From the NCBI RefSeq assembly GCF_010093595.1, contig NW_022985461.1, positions 373,902 through 437,901 on the forward strand: a stretch of 64,000 nucleotides of DNA. Direction: 5' to 3'. Origin of the DNA: Mytilinidion resinicola. Its lineage: Eukaryota; Ascomycota; Dothideomycetes; Mytilinidiales; Mytilinidiaceae. The position numbers and the translations under genes were made by a program. Shown here in pieces: positions 1-11,931 of the stretch; within the stretch, counting starts at the first letter, position 1, and every line of letters begins with the position of its first letter. A model generated the notes under the pieces. That model was not told where the DNA came from, searched no databases, and saw only the letters and a list, made by a program, of their open reading frames with translations.

Positions 1-192
1 CGGCACTCGCAGCCCGCATGCGATAAGGGGGGCCCAAGCGGCGCGGAACAAAAAGTGGTGGTTGCAGCCCCTGATCGACGGCAGCGAATCGAGCACCTCG
101 GAAAGCGGGGCGAGGGCGCGCACGCTCCCCTCGGTACCGACTTCTCGTGACATGTACTGCAGCAAGCCATCGGAGAAATCGTGCTGACCCAT
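1..192 (-). CDS. possible N-terminus of a gene cut by the left window edge
   Basis: From an ATG at 190-192, reading leftward, the frame stays open for 64 codons to the window edge. The predicted start is MGQHDFSDGLLQYMSREVG. Codon use is GC-rich at third positions, like nearby coding sequence. I do not recognise the family. The only support is the open frame and its composition, so it could be a chance ORF or 5' leader. If real, most of the gene lies outside the window. Confidence 0.35.
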   Translation of the reverse strand, partial: MGQHDFSDGLLQYMSREVGTEGSVRALAPLSEVLDSLPSIRGCNHHFLFRAAWAPLIACGLRVP

Positions 193-1382
193 GCTTGCTG
201 TGGACGTCGGACCGGACGCTTCGGAGTGTGGCACGTTGCCGGGCTGGTCTGGTAGCACGACGCGTGACGCGCGTGTGTCGCTGGAGGGAGCGTGAGAGAG
301 TCGTGAAAGGCCCACAGGGGCAAAGCTTGGAGAAGGATAGATAGATGGGTTGGCGAGGGGAGCTGATGGGAGAGACATGTGACTTATCACCTGCATTATC
401 CCGTGGAGTGGAGTCGAGGCCAGAAAATTGAATCGCCAGCCATTCAGCCCCCCGCCAAAACCGACTCGTCACTCAGCAGCCGTCTCACCACCAAAGCCTA
501 TTTATCGAATATTTCACGTCAGCTTCAGAGCCAAGACAAGACGCATGGAGATCTCACCACGAAAAGTGTATTCCACAAGCAATCATTTCACCAATCTCGT
601 CAAAAGAGAGACACATCTCATGCTTCGTTTACAAGTTACGATTTATACAGACTAGCTTTAGCATAGTACATGCCATCCGTCTTCTCATCTCTCGAGAAGA
701 CCACCCATTTCTCTAGCCAGACCACTCACTCCTCCATACCCGGCCGGCTGTCCAAAATATTCCAGCATCTGCGTAACATACAGAACCCGCTATATGCCAG
801 GTGCGCCATAGTGTGTCTACCAACCCCGTTCCCGTTGCCGCTAAAAAAATCGCCCGGCCATTTTGTCGGCTGTGTGCCCCAGGAGAAAGTTGTGGAAAGG
901 AGTCCCCTACCCGCCCGCCTTGCTCCGTTTCCGATAAAAGTTCCCGTTTGCCCTAGTTGCAGTGTCGAAGAGAAGAAAGGTCTGTTCCGTAGACTGCAAC
1001 TGCTGTCGAGTATACGTCCCAGCTACCGAGTATGCTGCCGTCGAGAAGAAAAAAATAAAAATAAAACAAATAACGCAGACTCGAATCTGTCTAGGTATCG
1101 TGCAGTATGCAGAGCCGAGAGAAGAGGAAATTGCTGAACCACACAAGCCGTCAAGAAGAGAAGAAGTGAAATCGTGCAAATCTTGTGTAAGTCGCTTTTT
1201 GCCCGCACGCTGCGCCAGACAAATCCAGATACTAAAAACTGAAACTAAAACTCCCGACCCCACTGGTGGCATGACACATATATGCTTATGTCGTCCTGTC
1301 TGTATGGGGAGTACGGGACATGGAATCTCTTAACATATGTGACAGGAAGGGAATTTGAAAGGAAAACTGCTTGCTGCTGATC
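193..1382. other. intergenic region, no gene recognised
   Basis: This 1.2 kb holds only short overlapping frames with no recognisable protein. It should contain the 3' UTR of the long gene to its right and, if the edge gene is real, that gene's promoter. A-rich runs near 1050-1070 fit untranslated DNA. Confidence 0.5.
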
Positions 1383-4300
1383 TCAGAACATTGAACCATC
1401 TGCGATCGGACGTGGTGGCGATCCGTTAATTCCAGCCGGTGGGAACGCCGGGCTGATGACCGGAGGTGCTTGGTTCTTCATGTAAAGACTGCGACCTTCA
1501 CTCGATGACTTGCGCAACTTGTGTCCCTTCGGCCGCGCCTGTTGGTCAAGCTCGTCGGCAGAGTTGGTCCGCATCGGATCTGCGAAAGGAGCACGTGGAG
1601 GTTGCACTGCCCCATCGCTACTCTCGCTGGTACCGGTACGGCCAAATCCAAATCGACGTCGAGGGTTGATGGGAGGAACTGGTGGTGGAGACTCAACGCC
1701 ATTCCTGAGGGAAGCTCCAGCAGGAAGGTCGACCGTATCCATGACCGACGTAGCAGAAATGAACACTGGCTCCGAGATGTCCGACTTGTTGATTGACTTC
1801 TTACGCATTGTACCTCTGCTGGTGGCGATATTTGAGCTGAAAGACGAAGCCACAGGAGTCGTCGCCGCCGAAATTGGAGGCGTTGAGTTGGCCGAGAACG
1901 GGGCAACCGGTAAAGGGTAGGGGCGGATCGAAGCAATGCCCGGGCTGATTCCCGGAGAGGGGCGAGGAGACAACGGCAATCCAGGAGACACTCCTCCCAT
2001 GGCCGGGCTATTAGCTGCCGGTGACAGGCGAGGAGACGATCCTATCATTGGGCTGTGGGCGGTGTGTATCGGATGCAGAGACTTCTGGTCAAAGTAAGCA
2101 GCAGCTGCGGTTCTGCTGTTGCTTCGCATATTTCCTTGTGCAACCACCTCTGGTAGAGTCTCTGGTGAGTGTTGACGTGACGAACTCCCCTGAACGTGCT
2201 GGGGAATGGATGGTGACATGCCAGGATAGCCATTAGTACTGCCAGTGCCTTCAGCCATTGCCTTGTCGAGGTCATCCCGATACCGTCCAGTACGACTCGT
2301 TGATCGACCTTGCGAAAGCTCCGAGCTTGACCGGTTTCGCGTAGAGCTCCTGCTCGATGCTGGTGGTGAGCGACCCTTGGCAGATCTGGGATCACGACTG
2401 TTGTCCTCACTAGCTCCACGTTGGAGTCGCTGCTCTAATTCTCGCCGGGCATCCTGTTCGCTCTGCTGTGGAATTCGTGATGGTTTCGGTCGTGTTCCCT
2501 GTGGACCGACTTGATTCTCCTCGGACCTCCAGTATTCACTTCCGTAGAACTTGTTCTCGGACCCAGCCAAGGATGTACTGCTGGCGCTAGCTGACGGTGC
2601 ACCGATTCCCAGCATCCTCATAGCCTTTGTCTGCGTGGGCTCGGGCTTCGAAGGATTGTTGTTGACTGCCATGGAGTCGCGGCTGGTCTTAGAGCGAAGC
2701 ATCCCCAGAGCGTTCTTCAGACCACTCGCAGCAGGGCTCTGGGATCGGCTTCTGTCGTTCGAGCTTACTCCATTACGAAGCCTCTCTTGAATTGCCCGCT
2801 GACGCTGCGCAAGTTCGTTCTGAAATGCTTCGCGCTCGTGTTGAGTCTCGGTGCTGCCTCCACGTGCATGCGTCTTCCTCAGTTCCTGTTCCCACTGAGG
2901 AGCATCTGTATCCTGGGAGCCACTTCGATCACGCAAATTGCCATTAACGGGCTGAGATCCACCGTATGTTGGCTGTACCTTTGGCCGATAAGGATCGACT
3001 GGACTGGTGGAGCTGATACTATCACCCTCACCGTAGTGCGAACTTCGGTCTAGGTCTTCCAGATCCCAAGGATTTGAGTGGCTGTAGCTGGAATGTGCAG
3101 GAGTATCAGATTCGGACGGAGCCTGTCCGCGCCGGATAGCTCCATCTTGAGTGCGCAGAGAAAGGGGCTCTGGTGCTGGCGGCTTTTCATCTCCATATAC
3201 CGAGGACACCGAGCTAGGCTTTCGAAGATGTTGCCTGACAAGTCCGCTCAGGCCACCCTTATCATCGCCGAGAGTTGGTGAGTCAATATCATTGTCGCCG
3301 TTGACAATGGTACCCGCCGATGTGCGCTTTTCAGCGTTGTCGACTTGGCGGTTTGCATCGTTAGTGTGTCGCTCATCGGGTCGGTGCTCGAGTTGTGGTT
3401 TCTCTGGCCTCGAGTTGTTGCGGGATCGGAGAGCAGGATGGTCAAGAATGGGAGGAGCAGTTCGGCTGGCCACTGGTGGAGGTCGCTGAAGCCCTTCAAG
3501 CCGTCGATCGAGATCCGACGATTTCACAGGACGAGCCTTGGGAAGGTCGTCATCGCTACTATCACCAGGAGAGGCGAAAAAAGTGGCGCGTGACTCAGAG
3601 GCCGGCACCTGAGGCGCTGGCCTCTGTGGAGAGGCTGGTGAAGGTGCATCCCTCATCTGGTTGGCGGCCTTCTGGAAGACTGAGAAGGGGGATGGTGGCT
3701 CTCTTTTAGCGTTCGAATTTAACCTCGGGCGCTCCGAAACGTCATCATTAAATGGTGAAGGTGCTTCTCTCTTTACAGTCGAATCTGATCTCGAGCGATC
3801 CGGAACATCGGCCTCGGCCCTCTTGCGCGCTTCAATCTCGGCACGCTCACGCAGAGATGGTTTCGTTGGCCTCTCATTCCTTGGCGCTGGCGCTGGCGTT
3901 TCCTTACCCTGCTGCATCTGTTTCAGACGCTGGGCATATTGCTGCTCATCAAATTGTTGCTTGGGCTTGTTAAAGGCACCCATAGCAGTTGCTTTGCCTC
4001 GGTCATTGGGTTGGAGCGCAGAGTGCAGCGCGTTTGTTTCCTCGTCGCTTCCCAAGGGGCTCATTGGTGGTGATTGGGGTTGGGACAGTACGGGGCTTGA
4101 GTTGGACGACGGAGGGTGGACAGGCCCGCCAGATGCAATGGTAGGCATAGCACCAGCTTGGGTAGGGCTACCAGCCCGTGCTCCAGGACGGGCAAATCGA
4201 TCGCTCAAATTATTCGCACTTCTGGCTTGTGACAGGAATGGTGGAGTCGAGAGTCCAGCGGTTGGTCCACGTTGCTTCTGAATCGAATTCAACCGACTCA

Positions 4301-5360
4301 TGGCGGATGACTGTTGGTCATGAATGTGCTGATCCAAGCCTTGATCATACAAACGATTTCGTCCCTTAGTCATAGTGCGGTTCAGATCACTCGCTAGGGG
4401 TAGTATCGGTGCATTTGGAACTGCAGGCGATGAAGCTGGAACGGAACTGGCTCCTTGCGAAGCGATGGACGTAGCAGCAGTGGATGATCGTGCCTGTCCA
4501 GATCCGGCGGAAGAGTTCGTCCCTCGTCGGCCACTGTATCCAGAAAGTGACGGCGAATAAAACTCCTTAAGTGGGCTTGATGGTTCTGGTTCCGGTTCAG
4601 ACTGCCTGCTATCGAACAGCCGCTCTTCATTCTCCAGCTCGGCAGCTTCCCGTTCCTTATCGGCGCGCTCCTGTTGACGTATCTTTTGGAATGTAGACAT
4701 GTTGACATCATCTTCGTAGAGCGCTCTACCTAAGCTCTTGGATGATCCATTGCCTGAGTTGGCAATCTTGTAGACCTTCTGGCGGCCACCGAACAGAACA
4801 TTGCCTTCGCCCGGGCGCGATCTCGTCATAACACTTCCAGATTGAGAGTCGTCATCAGTGCCATATCCATCAACGGAGTCCTGCCTTCCATAGGCGAATG
4901 GAGGTCGGATGGAACTGTTGATTGATGCAACTTCGGCGATATCGGAGAGACCACCTGGAACAAAACCGAAGTCGTGGAGACGAGACTGTCGCTTCGGATG
5001 TAAGACGCTGTCGTCGCTTGCTTTGCCGAGTTTCGAGTTTGGATCATCTTGTTCTCTCAACATGCTGAATCGGGCCGACAAGTTTGGCATCAGCAAGCTA
5101 GTCCGGAAGTTGTCAGTTGATGGCAGGGCAATCGACAAGTCTAATTCAGGCTTCGGCTCAGGCTGTCCCTTCTTCGATTTCTTCGCCTTCTTCGTGCCAG
5201 ACGAGGCAACATTGCTGACTGGCGCATCCTCGACAATCTCCTCCTTCTTGCGCCCGAAAAAGCGATTCATTTTGGCCTTGGTCGAGTTAGCGAGATTGAT
5301 ATGGTCGAAAAGCCGCACGAGCAGGAATTGCCTGCGCAATGATGGAGAAGCGTCGCTCAT
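1383..5360 (-). CDS. long Ser/Pro-rich, probably disordered fungal protein of unknown function
   Basis: One uninterrupted frame gives 1325 residues from the ATG at 5358-5360 (MSDASPSLRRQF). A second in-frame ATG at 5268-5270 (MNRFFGRKK) would give 1295 residues and is an equally credible start. The frame stays open further upstream, but that part looks like spliced leader: an acceptor-like TTTCAG lies just 5' of the first ATG. The protein starts with a basic patch rich in Lys (KKAKKSKKG). An ordered-looking stretch includes HDFGFVPGGLSDIAEV and NVLFGGRQKVYKI. A Glu/Arg-rich coiled-coil-like segment follows (QERADKEREAAELENEER), then about 1000 residues rich in Ser, Pro, Arg and Gln. I recognise no catalytic motif. 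The length, lack of stops and conserved-looking N-terminal third make it a real gene; a scaffold or cell-polarity role would be a guess. Confidence 0.8.
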   Translation of the reverse strand: MSDASPSLRRQFLLVRLFDHINLANSTKAKMNRFFGRKKEEIVEDAPVSNVASSGTKKAKKSKKGQPEPKPELDLSIALPSTDNFRTSLLMPNLSARFSMLREQDDPNSKLGKASDDSVLHPKRQSRLHDFGFVPGGLSDIAEVASINSSIRPPFAYGRQDSVDGYGTDDDSQSGSVMTRSRPGEGNVLFGGRQKVYKIANSGNGSSKSLGRALYEDDVNMSTFQKIRQQERADKEREAAELENEERLFDSRQSEPEPEPSSPLKEFYSPSLSGYSGRRGTNSSAGSGQARSSTAATSIASQGASSVPASSPAVPNAPILPLASDLNRTMTKGRNRLYDQGLDQHIHDQQSSAMSRLNSIQKQRGPTAGLSTPPFLSQARSANNLSDRFARPGARAGSPTQAGAMPTIASGGPVHPPSSNSSPVLSQPQSPPMSPLGSDEETNALHSALQPNDRGKATAMGAFNKPKQQFDEQQYAQRLKQMQQGKETPAPAPRNERPTKPSLRERAEIEARKRAEADVPDRSRSDSTVKREAPSPFNDDVSERPRLNSNAKREPPSPFSVFQKAANQMRDAPSPASPQRPAPQVPASESRATFFASPGDSSDDDLPKARPVKSSDLDRRLEGLQRPPPVASRTAPPILDHPALRSRNNSRPEKPQLEHRPDERHTNDANRQVDNAEKRTSAGTIVNGDNDIDSPTLGDDKGGLSGLVRQHLRKPSSVSSVYGDEKPPAPEPLSLRTQDGAIRRGQAPSESDTPAHSSYSHSNPWDLEDLDRSSHYGEGDSISSTSPVDPYRPKVQPTYGGSQPVNGNLRDRSGSQDTDAPQWEQELRKTHARGGSTETQHEREAFQNELAQRQRAIQERLRNGVSSNDRSRSQSPAASGLKNALGMLRSKTSRDSMAVNNNPSKPEPTQTKAMRMLGIGAPSASASSTSLAGSENKFYGSEYWRSEENQVGPQGTRPKPSRIPQQSEQDARRELEQRLQRGASEDNSRDPRSAKGRSPPASSRSSTRNRSSSELSQGRSTSRTGRYRDDLDKAMAEGTGSTNGYPGMSPSIPQHVQGSSSRQHSPETLPEVVAQGNMRSNSRTAAAAYFDQKSLHPIHTAHSPMIGSSPRLSPAANSPAMGGVSPGLPLSPRPSPGISPGIASIRPYPLPVAPFSANSTPPISAATTPVASSFSSNIATSRGTMRKKSINKSDISEPVFISATSVMDTVDLPAGASLRNGVESPPPVPPINPRRRFGFGRTGTSESSDGAVQPPRAPFADPMRTNSADELDQQARPKGHKLRKSSSEGRSLYMKNQAPPVISPAFPPAGINGSPPRPIADGSMF

Positions 5361-8300
5361 GCTGTGCTGAAAGTAAAAGAGCTTACAGGGTGTGCTTCGG
5401 ACGGGAGCGAGATATGTTAGGGCAGCGGTCGTGAGAGCAAACGCTCGTCCCACAGAGCCTCCACCGCCTCTTTGTGAAATTGGTGCTCTGGGACTTGATG
5501 GCCAGCTCGGTGTGCGTTGTCGAAGCAATGTAGGAAGGATATGTGCGTAACAATGGTCCACTAGAAAGAGACAGTGTGTCAGTGCCATGGTCAGCGTGCG
5601 GCTAGCTGCGTTACTCCCCACACCAACGTTGCCAGCCTCCAGGAGGACGAGGTAAGGAGCAACCTACGCAATTGACACGACGTTTGGCGACCGCTTGGCG
5701 AAGGCCCGAGACAGTGAACGTGGGAGCAAAAGCTGCGACGCGGGATTGGGGGCGGAGGATGCAGTCTACATGCAGTCGCAGTTGGGACGGACGCAATCGA
5801 GGGGCGGGTGAAGGAGTGAGGCGGTGTTTGTGGTGGTCGCGGGCGAGGAATGGGGGTTGAATGAATGGACGCTGGCGTGCAGCGATGAATAGAGGTTGAA
5901 GGAAATCGGGCCAAGGCGAGTCCCAGCGCGGGCGATCCTGTCGAGCAGTCTGATAGAGACGGGAGATGGCTACTGGACAGGAGGGAGACGAATGGGAAGG
6001 AGCGTGGGGAGCTGGGGAAGCGTATGGAGAGCAGACGAGACGCCCGCGCGCGTTGAGCAGTGAATGGAAGAACGAAGACGCTGGGTTGGGCGGAAGATTG
6101 GCAGGCAGGCGGGAGAGCCACACGTGAATAATGCCACTCGCAGGCCGCACTGAGGCGCCGACGGGCGGAAGGGGTCGCTGCTGAACGAGTGAACGCTCGA
6201 GAGCGGCGACAGGGTCAAGGGCTCCAATCTCCACGAGCGGGAAATTAGCAGCTCATGGCTTTTGCGAGACCTGAAGCGCGGCCCGCTGGGCCAACGGGAC
6301 GGCCTGTTTTTTCTCTACTTTTGCTAACCCTGTCTGGAGCCGACGTCCACCTGGCCCTCCTGGCGCGCCGGTGTGTGAGGCCGAATGTGCATCCGCAAAG
6401 CTGCGGGAGTGCCTGAGCTGGGCCTAAATCTAGCGAGCATATGCAAGGTCCCGCCTCGCAGTGACAGCGAACGGCAGCTGCTGCAGGGCTGCTGCACTTC
6501 GAGTCGGCCGTTGCCACGACTCACCCGGCTTCCCCTGAGACGCATACATTCACTGCTTGAGACGGATCACGGCGACGTCTGCGCCTGTTCGGGGGCCTCG
6601 AGCCACAAGCGCCCGCTCCAAGGCCGCCCAACGTGGCCAATATAAAGGAGAAGTCGGGGGAGGCTTCGGCACCTGGCGCCTCAGCCGGCCGGCCCAGAGA
6701 TCGCCTTGCAGCTTGCCTCAACTCGTCCCGGGCCGTCTGCTGTGCGACCTCACGGCTGAAATCATCGTCATCGCCGGAGTCAGCAATATCCAGCAATATC
6801 CAGCGCTCGCACCGCAGCCCCGACGACACCGCACACCACGACGTCGACCAGCAGAGCGATCAGAGATGGGCGAAGTGGTGTGCCGGCCGTTGACGGATAG
6901 GGGGCCTCTAGTCCTTTGGCGCATGCAGTGGCTCCAAACGGCCTGCTGAAACCCAACAGCTGCAGCGGGAGCGCCAGCGTCTTCTCCAAACGAAGCCAAT
7001 CACGCCCGTCCCGCCACGCCCACTGTGACGGGAGCCCCTGGCCGACGCCTTCACCCCCGCCAAGCCCTGCCACGCCCTGTCGCCCTCTGAAACTGGGACC
7101 CCACGCAGAGGCCACGCTGTCGACCGCCGCTCTGATCACGTCCGCGACCGCGACGGCCTCAGCAGCCCGGGGCTTCCATGCGTCGTCAAGACAGAGAGCA
7201 CGATGGTGCAGAATGTCGTGACCCGCCGTGGCACACGCATCATCCATCTGGCTGCACCGAGAGACACCACCGCGCTAATCACGGGGGAGTCTGCACGCCG
7301 ATCACAGCACAGCCCGTCGTGAAGCATGGCAAGCATGGGTGAGGCGCGGGAGATCGCAGCAGCTGCTCCAGACGTGCGCCCCAGCCAAACAAACTTCGCG
7401 GTGATGCACACGCACGCTGCAGAGGAAACCCGAGCAGAGGAGAATGAAACCAGACGCTGCGCTGAAGAGAGGGACTGATCTTCTCTGCCTGGCCTGGGCT
7501 CAATTCGATGCTGCAGAGGAAAGCCCCTCGCACATCCGGCCACCTCCATCAGGTACCGCCTTCCAGAGCCCTGTCGATTTCATGGATCCAGGAACCATCA
7601 CGACAGCATGGCCCTGGCAAGACGGCATTGACCCGAAAACCTTGAGCTCATCGACCATTACAACTACCCGCAACATTCTAGAATTTCCTCCTGCCTATCA
7701 CGGGAAGTCGAGGGGGATAAGTCATGGGATTCTCATAAGGCGACACCGAAATTGGCGCCAAACTCCGCGCCGTTGACGCTTTCTTTCGATAGTCTGGCCG
7801 GCGGGATAGGGAGCGCATCCGCAAGAGGTAGGGCGGACGCCTTAGGCCCGTCACTTTGGGCCGGCGACGATCTTCAATCGGGCGAAATATAAGATTGCTT
7901 CAGGATCGCCGTCTCGGCCTGCCTCTGTGAGGCCTGGCGCCACAGCCGTCCCATCGTGCCATCGACGCGTCTGTATCGTGTTTTCGTTTGACCACCATCG
8001 CGAACGGGCCCTTCCCGTCGATGCTGCGCGAGTTTGACTGAGCCTGGTACTTGGGTTCGAAGCGATGTGATTCTGTGGGATACGAAATGCCCGTGATTGA
8101 GAACATCCGGTTGTTTCAGGTCGGAGGAGATGATAATACGCTTACTATGCTTTTTCCCGGGGTAAAAAGGCTAACTATAGCCATTTTCCGGCTTGAGCAG
8201 ATACACGAGATAGGGTAAGGACTGGCATAAGTGATAACTAGATGTTCTCAGCTTATGTACGCACTCCTCGACCTCCAAAAGGTACGTAACATCATCCTTC

Positions 8301-8580
8301 TTTCGGCTGCCGTTCACCCGGTTCTCTCAGACTTCTGCCAAGCGCGTAAAATGAAGGACTCCCACTGCTGACTTGCCAGTGTCGTCAGTTACCCCACAAG
8401 TCACGCATCACAGACGCCCGTGCCGCGTGTCCAACCTCTTGAACCGTGCTGTGAACCGTGAACCACAGCGTGGGAAGCGCTAGGTTCGATTTCATTCAAA
8501 CAGCAAGCCGGCTGCCGTCGAGAATCGCGATCGCCTGCTCCTCCCACGTTGCCGACCCTTACAAATTCTATCTACTATTT
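5361..8580. other. 3.2 kb without a supported gene
   Basis: The left 900 bp, up to about 6240, probably holds the 5' leader of the long minus-strand gene, with long Pro/Arg/Ser-rich frames typical of GC-rich leader DNA. The rest is GC-rich to about 7800, then more AT-rich. It carries many short overlapping frames on both strands, none with a recognisable motif or good splice-joined extension. A small direct repeat (cagcaatatc repeated) lies at about 6782-6803. I see no tRNA or other RNA gene. Confidence 0.45.
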
Positions 8581-10452
8581 TTACAATTCATCCTTCGCGG
8601 CTGGAGCCTTGCCGCTAGCCGCTGCCGACTCGCACACAGCCGGCGTGCCGACCTCCATTCTGTACACGCACTTCTCTTGCTCAACAATCTTCCAGATCTC
8701 GTCCTTCTCTGCGCACGCCAGGATGAGTCGGGTACTCCTGTTCGGCCCGTTCCAGCAGTGCTGCCCGTTCTCGTACACCAGTGAGTAACGCTCGCCTGAT
8801 CCGAGACCCTTGCCATCGGGAGGCAGATCCTCATCGACTGTAACCTTCTCAATGCGCACAAAGTTGCCCATGTTGGTGTGTCCTCCGCCCTTCTTGGACT
8901 TCTGCGTCGTCTGGCCCAGCCAGCAGAACGAGTACGTGTACTCGCCCGAATCTTTGTCGATGCACTGGTCCTTCAGTGCTCTGAAAATGTTGTCGGGTCC
9001 GTACTCCTTCTGCAAGTCTTCCTGGTGTGAAGTGAGCTCCTTGCGGTCGTTTTCGAGGTCCTTCTTGGCAGACTCTAGCTGTTGACGAGCATCTTGTACT
9101 GCTTTTGAATCTCCCGAGTCGGAGTGAGGTGCTGCGAGGACGCCGTTCTCGATCAGGGTGACACGGAGGTCGCGAAGCTTCTGGTCGACCCAGTCCCTCA
9201 GTGGCTTGGGGAGGTACTCTTCGAACTTGTATACTGTAGAGAGTTAGTTTAGTTGCAACTAAATTCAAGTGAGAGTGATATGACTTACAAACTTCGACAT
9301 CACTCTCCTCAGTACTCTCAAACTCTTCCCAATTGAGCCCATTCTCCGCATCCGACTTCAAGATCTCATCCAAATCTCTATCAAGAGCCGGATCCGAATC
9401 CGGTCCTTTATCCCTCGCCGCATAATCCTCCCACGCCTTCACCGCCCTCTTGACCCCCTCATCATTGAAATTCGGATTCCGCTCCTCCTTAAACGTCGCC
9501 AAAATCTGCTCCAACTCCCTCACTCTCTCCCTCGCCCTCTCCCTCTCCCCCCTAACCCTCCCAAGACTCTCCACCAACTCCCCAATCCTTCCCTTCGCCA
9601 AACTCGCCAACACCGCCACCTTCCCCCCCTTCCCGGGCCCCTTAACCACCCGCCCCCGCTCACTCCTCTCCACCCCCGCCAGCTCCGCCTCCAAGCTCGC
9701 CACCTTGACCTCCTGCCCCTGGATCTGCGCGCCCAGCGTCGCAATCCGATCCTCGACCTCGCGCCGCAGCCGCGCCGCCGCCTCGACCAGCTCGCGGCGG
9801 CGCTTGTTGGCGGCGCCCAGGCTCTTCTGCCGCTCCGCGTCCTGCTTGCGCCACGCCTTGCCGATGGCCGCGCAGCGGTCCTCGCATTTCACCCCGCCGA
9901 CGCCCGCCCACTCGTCGCTGCCGTCGCAGCACAGCTCGTAGTCGCAGACGCCGTCGTTGACGCTGCTGAAGGGGACGTACAGCGGAAGGTGGCCCTTGTT
10001 CTTGCAGTAGAAGCCCGGCAGGGCGAGGGTCTCGTTGAAGCGCGCCGCGGGGTTGGGGTTCGTGGGGGGCGAGGGCGGCGAGAGCGGCGAGATGTGCGAG
10101 CAGGCGGCGGTGCCGGGCTCGTCGGAGCCGTCGGGGCAGTCGCAGTAGTCGTCGTTGAGCGCGGCGAGGGGGAGCGTGAGGGAGGGGTTGGAGATGCAGG
10201 TGAAGGTGTCGGGGGATTTGTAGAATTTGGCGACTGTGGGGGGTTGAGGGGTTAGTTTTGAGCTTGTGGGAATTGGGAGGGTAGATGGGCGCCTCGGGAA
10301 TAGGAGGGCAATTGGGGAATGGGATTGGGATTTTGGGGGGACTTACATTCGGGACCGACGCCGCGAGGTCGGGGTGCTTCTGAGGCGGCGAGGGCGGGGA
10401 CGGCGAGGAGGGAGCAGAGGAGGGCGATTGCCTCAAGCTGGTGCTTCCCCAT
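8581..10452 (-). CDS. gtb1: glucosidase II beta subunit (PRKCSH family), ER
   Basis: This is the non-catalytic subunit of ER glucosidase II, which trims glucose from N-glycans and retains the catalytic alpha subunit in the ER. Three exons join in phase (10347-10452, 9289-10233, 8581-9233) to give 567 residues; both introns have GTAAGT donors. It begins with a signal peptide (MGKHQLEAIALLCSLLAVPA). The family signature GVGPEFAKFYK is rebuilt across intron 1. Two LDL-receptor-A-like Cys repeats follow (NDDYCDCPDGSDEPG and NDGVCDYELCCDGSDEW). A long charged coiled coil comes next, then a C-terminal MRH domain (YSFCWLGQTTQKSK, YENGQHCWNG, CVYRMEVGTPAVC). The chain ends in KDEL, an ER retrieval signal. 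The match to the family is complete from end to end. Confidence 0.97.
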
Positions 10453-11016
10453 GGTGGATATAAGTGAGATATTTGGGTGGTGGAGCTGGAGCTTGAAGTT
10501 GGTGGTGGGAATTCGAGATGAAGCTACGTAGCAGTTATACGCGATACCGAGATAGGCTTACCGCCTCTCTTGCCATATCAACAACACTACACTCGCTGAC
10601 TCTCGAACACAAATTGATTACCCCCATTCCATCAAACGAACTTTACGCGTCTGTCGCTTCTTCTTCAACGCGTCCGCCAACTTCTAGCGTACAGCCTCGA
10701 AGCTCGAGAACATTCCCGTACACCTCATATATGACCATGGAATTTCAGCCGCTGCTTGGGTAAGCCATGGTTAGACAGAGTTACAAAGGAGTTGCACCGG
10801 GGCTTTCATTGCGTTGGATGTACGCGATGCAAATGCCCAAGACCGCTACACTGGAACTGAAAGCTCACGGTGGAATCGTTCAATGAGCATGTAAAGCAAC
10901 ATGGAAATATGCGAGACGGGAAACACCACCTTGACTAAATATCAGAGGGTATCCCAGAGTAACCAAATAAGGATTCGATTGCTTTTTCCCTCCCCAAGAA
11001 CCCCAAACTCATTGCA
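10453..11016. promoter_or_regulatory. probable promoter of the glucosidase II beta gene and 3' region of the methyltransferase gene
   Basis: Both flanking genes lie on the minus strand, so this 564 bp should hold the promoter of the left gene and the 3' UTR of the right one. No specific site stands out. Confidence 0.4.
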
Positions 11017-11931
11017 TCAAGCAAAATCCGCCACCCAAACATCCATACTCCTTACCCCCTCCTTCCCCGCCGCTCTCAACGCTCCCATCATCGCGGTCCT
11101 CAAACTCAACACTACCTCCCTCACTCTTCCGTCACCCACGTCCCTCTCCACATCCCCAAAAAACCCCTCCGCCCTCACCGTCCCCAGCTCCCACTCCCCA
11201 TCCATCATGCCCTCCCCCGGCGTTATCACACTCTCACTCCCAACCCTCCACCCACTCGCCTCCGCCACCTCCTTAATTGCTACCGGCGCCAACGGACTCT
11301 GGATGTTCTCCTCACTGCCCGTCCTCTGCGCCTCCAAGGCCGCCCTTGTCAGCGCCGCAAAGACATGCGGAAACTGCGACGGGACGGACGCTTGGAGGGA
11401 CCACTCCGCAACACACACCCTCCCCGTCTTCCCCCTCAATCCCTCGAAGATCTTCCCTAGAACGTCGCGGCCGGCCATATACCAGATCGAGTGCGCCAAT
11501 ACAACGGCATCAAACACAAACCCCTCCTCTTCACCCTTTCCCCCCTTCTTTAGTCCTTCAAGCGCCTCAGGCCACTCCACCACCTCCGCCTGCACCCACG
11601 TAATCCGATCCCCATATACCCCTTTACTCAGATGCGACTGCGCTTCGCCGAGCGTGACGGGGGCGCCGTAGTCCAGCGGCGCGGGATCGAGTGCTGTGAC
11701 GTGGCCCGTGGGCCCGACGAGGTGGGCCAGTGCGGCGGTGGTGTCGCCTTGGCCGCAGCCGAGCTCGAGGATGCGGGTTCCGGGGCGCACGCCGGAGGGG
11801 AACCAGGTGTTTAGGAGGGCGATGCGGTGGAGGGTTTGGGGGGCTTGGACGTCGGAGAGGGGAGAGGTGTGGATGCAGGCGGAGGCGATTTGGGGGGCCA
11901 GGGAGGGGGAGAGGGGGCCGCTTGAGGACAT
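11017..11931 (-). CDS. SAM-dependent class I methyltransferase
   Basis: A single-exon gene of 304 residues. Motif I, the SAM-binding loop, is clear at about residues 54-61 (ILELGCGQGDTT). An acidic residue ends strand 2 (HVTALDPAP) and a motif IV-like segment follows (FDAVVLAHSIWYM). This layout fits the small fungal methyltransferases of the Methyltransf_12/25 type. The substrate cannot be told from sequence. There is no signal peptide, so it is probably cytosolic. The neighbour is a core ER gene, and nothing links the two functionally. The start is the first ATG of the frame, immediately followed by SSSGPLSPSLAPQ. Confidence 0.85.
   Translation of the reverse strand: MSSSGPLSPSLAPQIASACIHTSPLSDVQAPQTLHRIALLNTWFPSGVRPGTRILELGCGQGDTTAALAHLVGPTGHVTALDPAPLDYGAPVTLGEAQSHLSKGVYGDRITWVQAEVVEWPEALEGLKKGGKGEEEGFVFDAVVLAHSIWYMAGRDVLGKIFEGLRGKTGRVCVAEWSLQASVPSQFPHVFAALTRAALEAQRTGSEENIQSPLAPVAIKEVAEASGWRVGSESVITPGEGMMDGEWELGTVRAEGFFGDVERDVGDGRVREVVLSLRTAMMGALRAAGKEGVRSMDVWVADFA

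Noticed and set aside
5591..6234. Minus-strand frames of 176-207 codons upstream of the long Ser/Pro-rich gene
   Set aside because: Pro/Ser/Arg-rich, overlap each other in different frames and show no motif; more likely 5' leader DNA.
8455..8500. tRNA B-box-like word ggttcgatttc
   Set aside because: No matching A-box or foldable acceptor stem around it.
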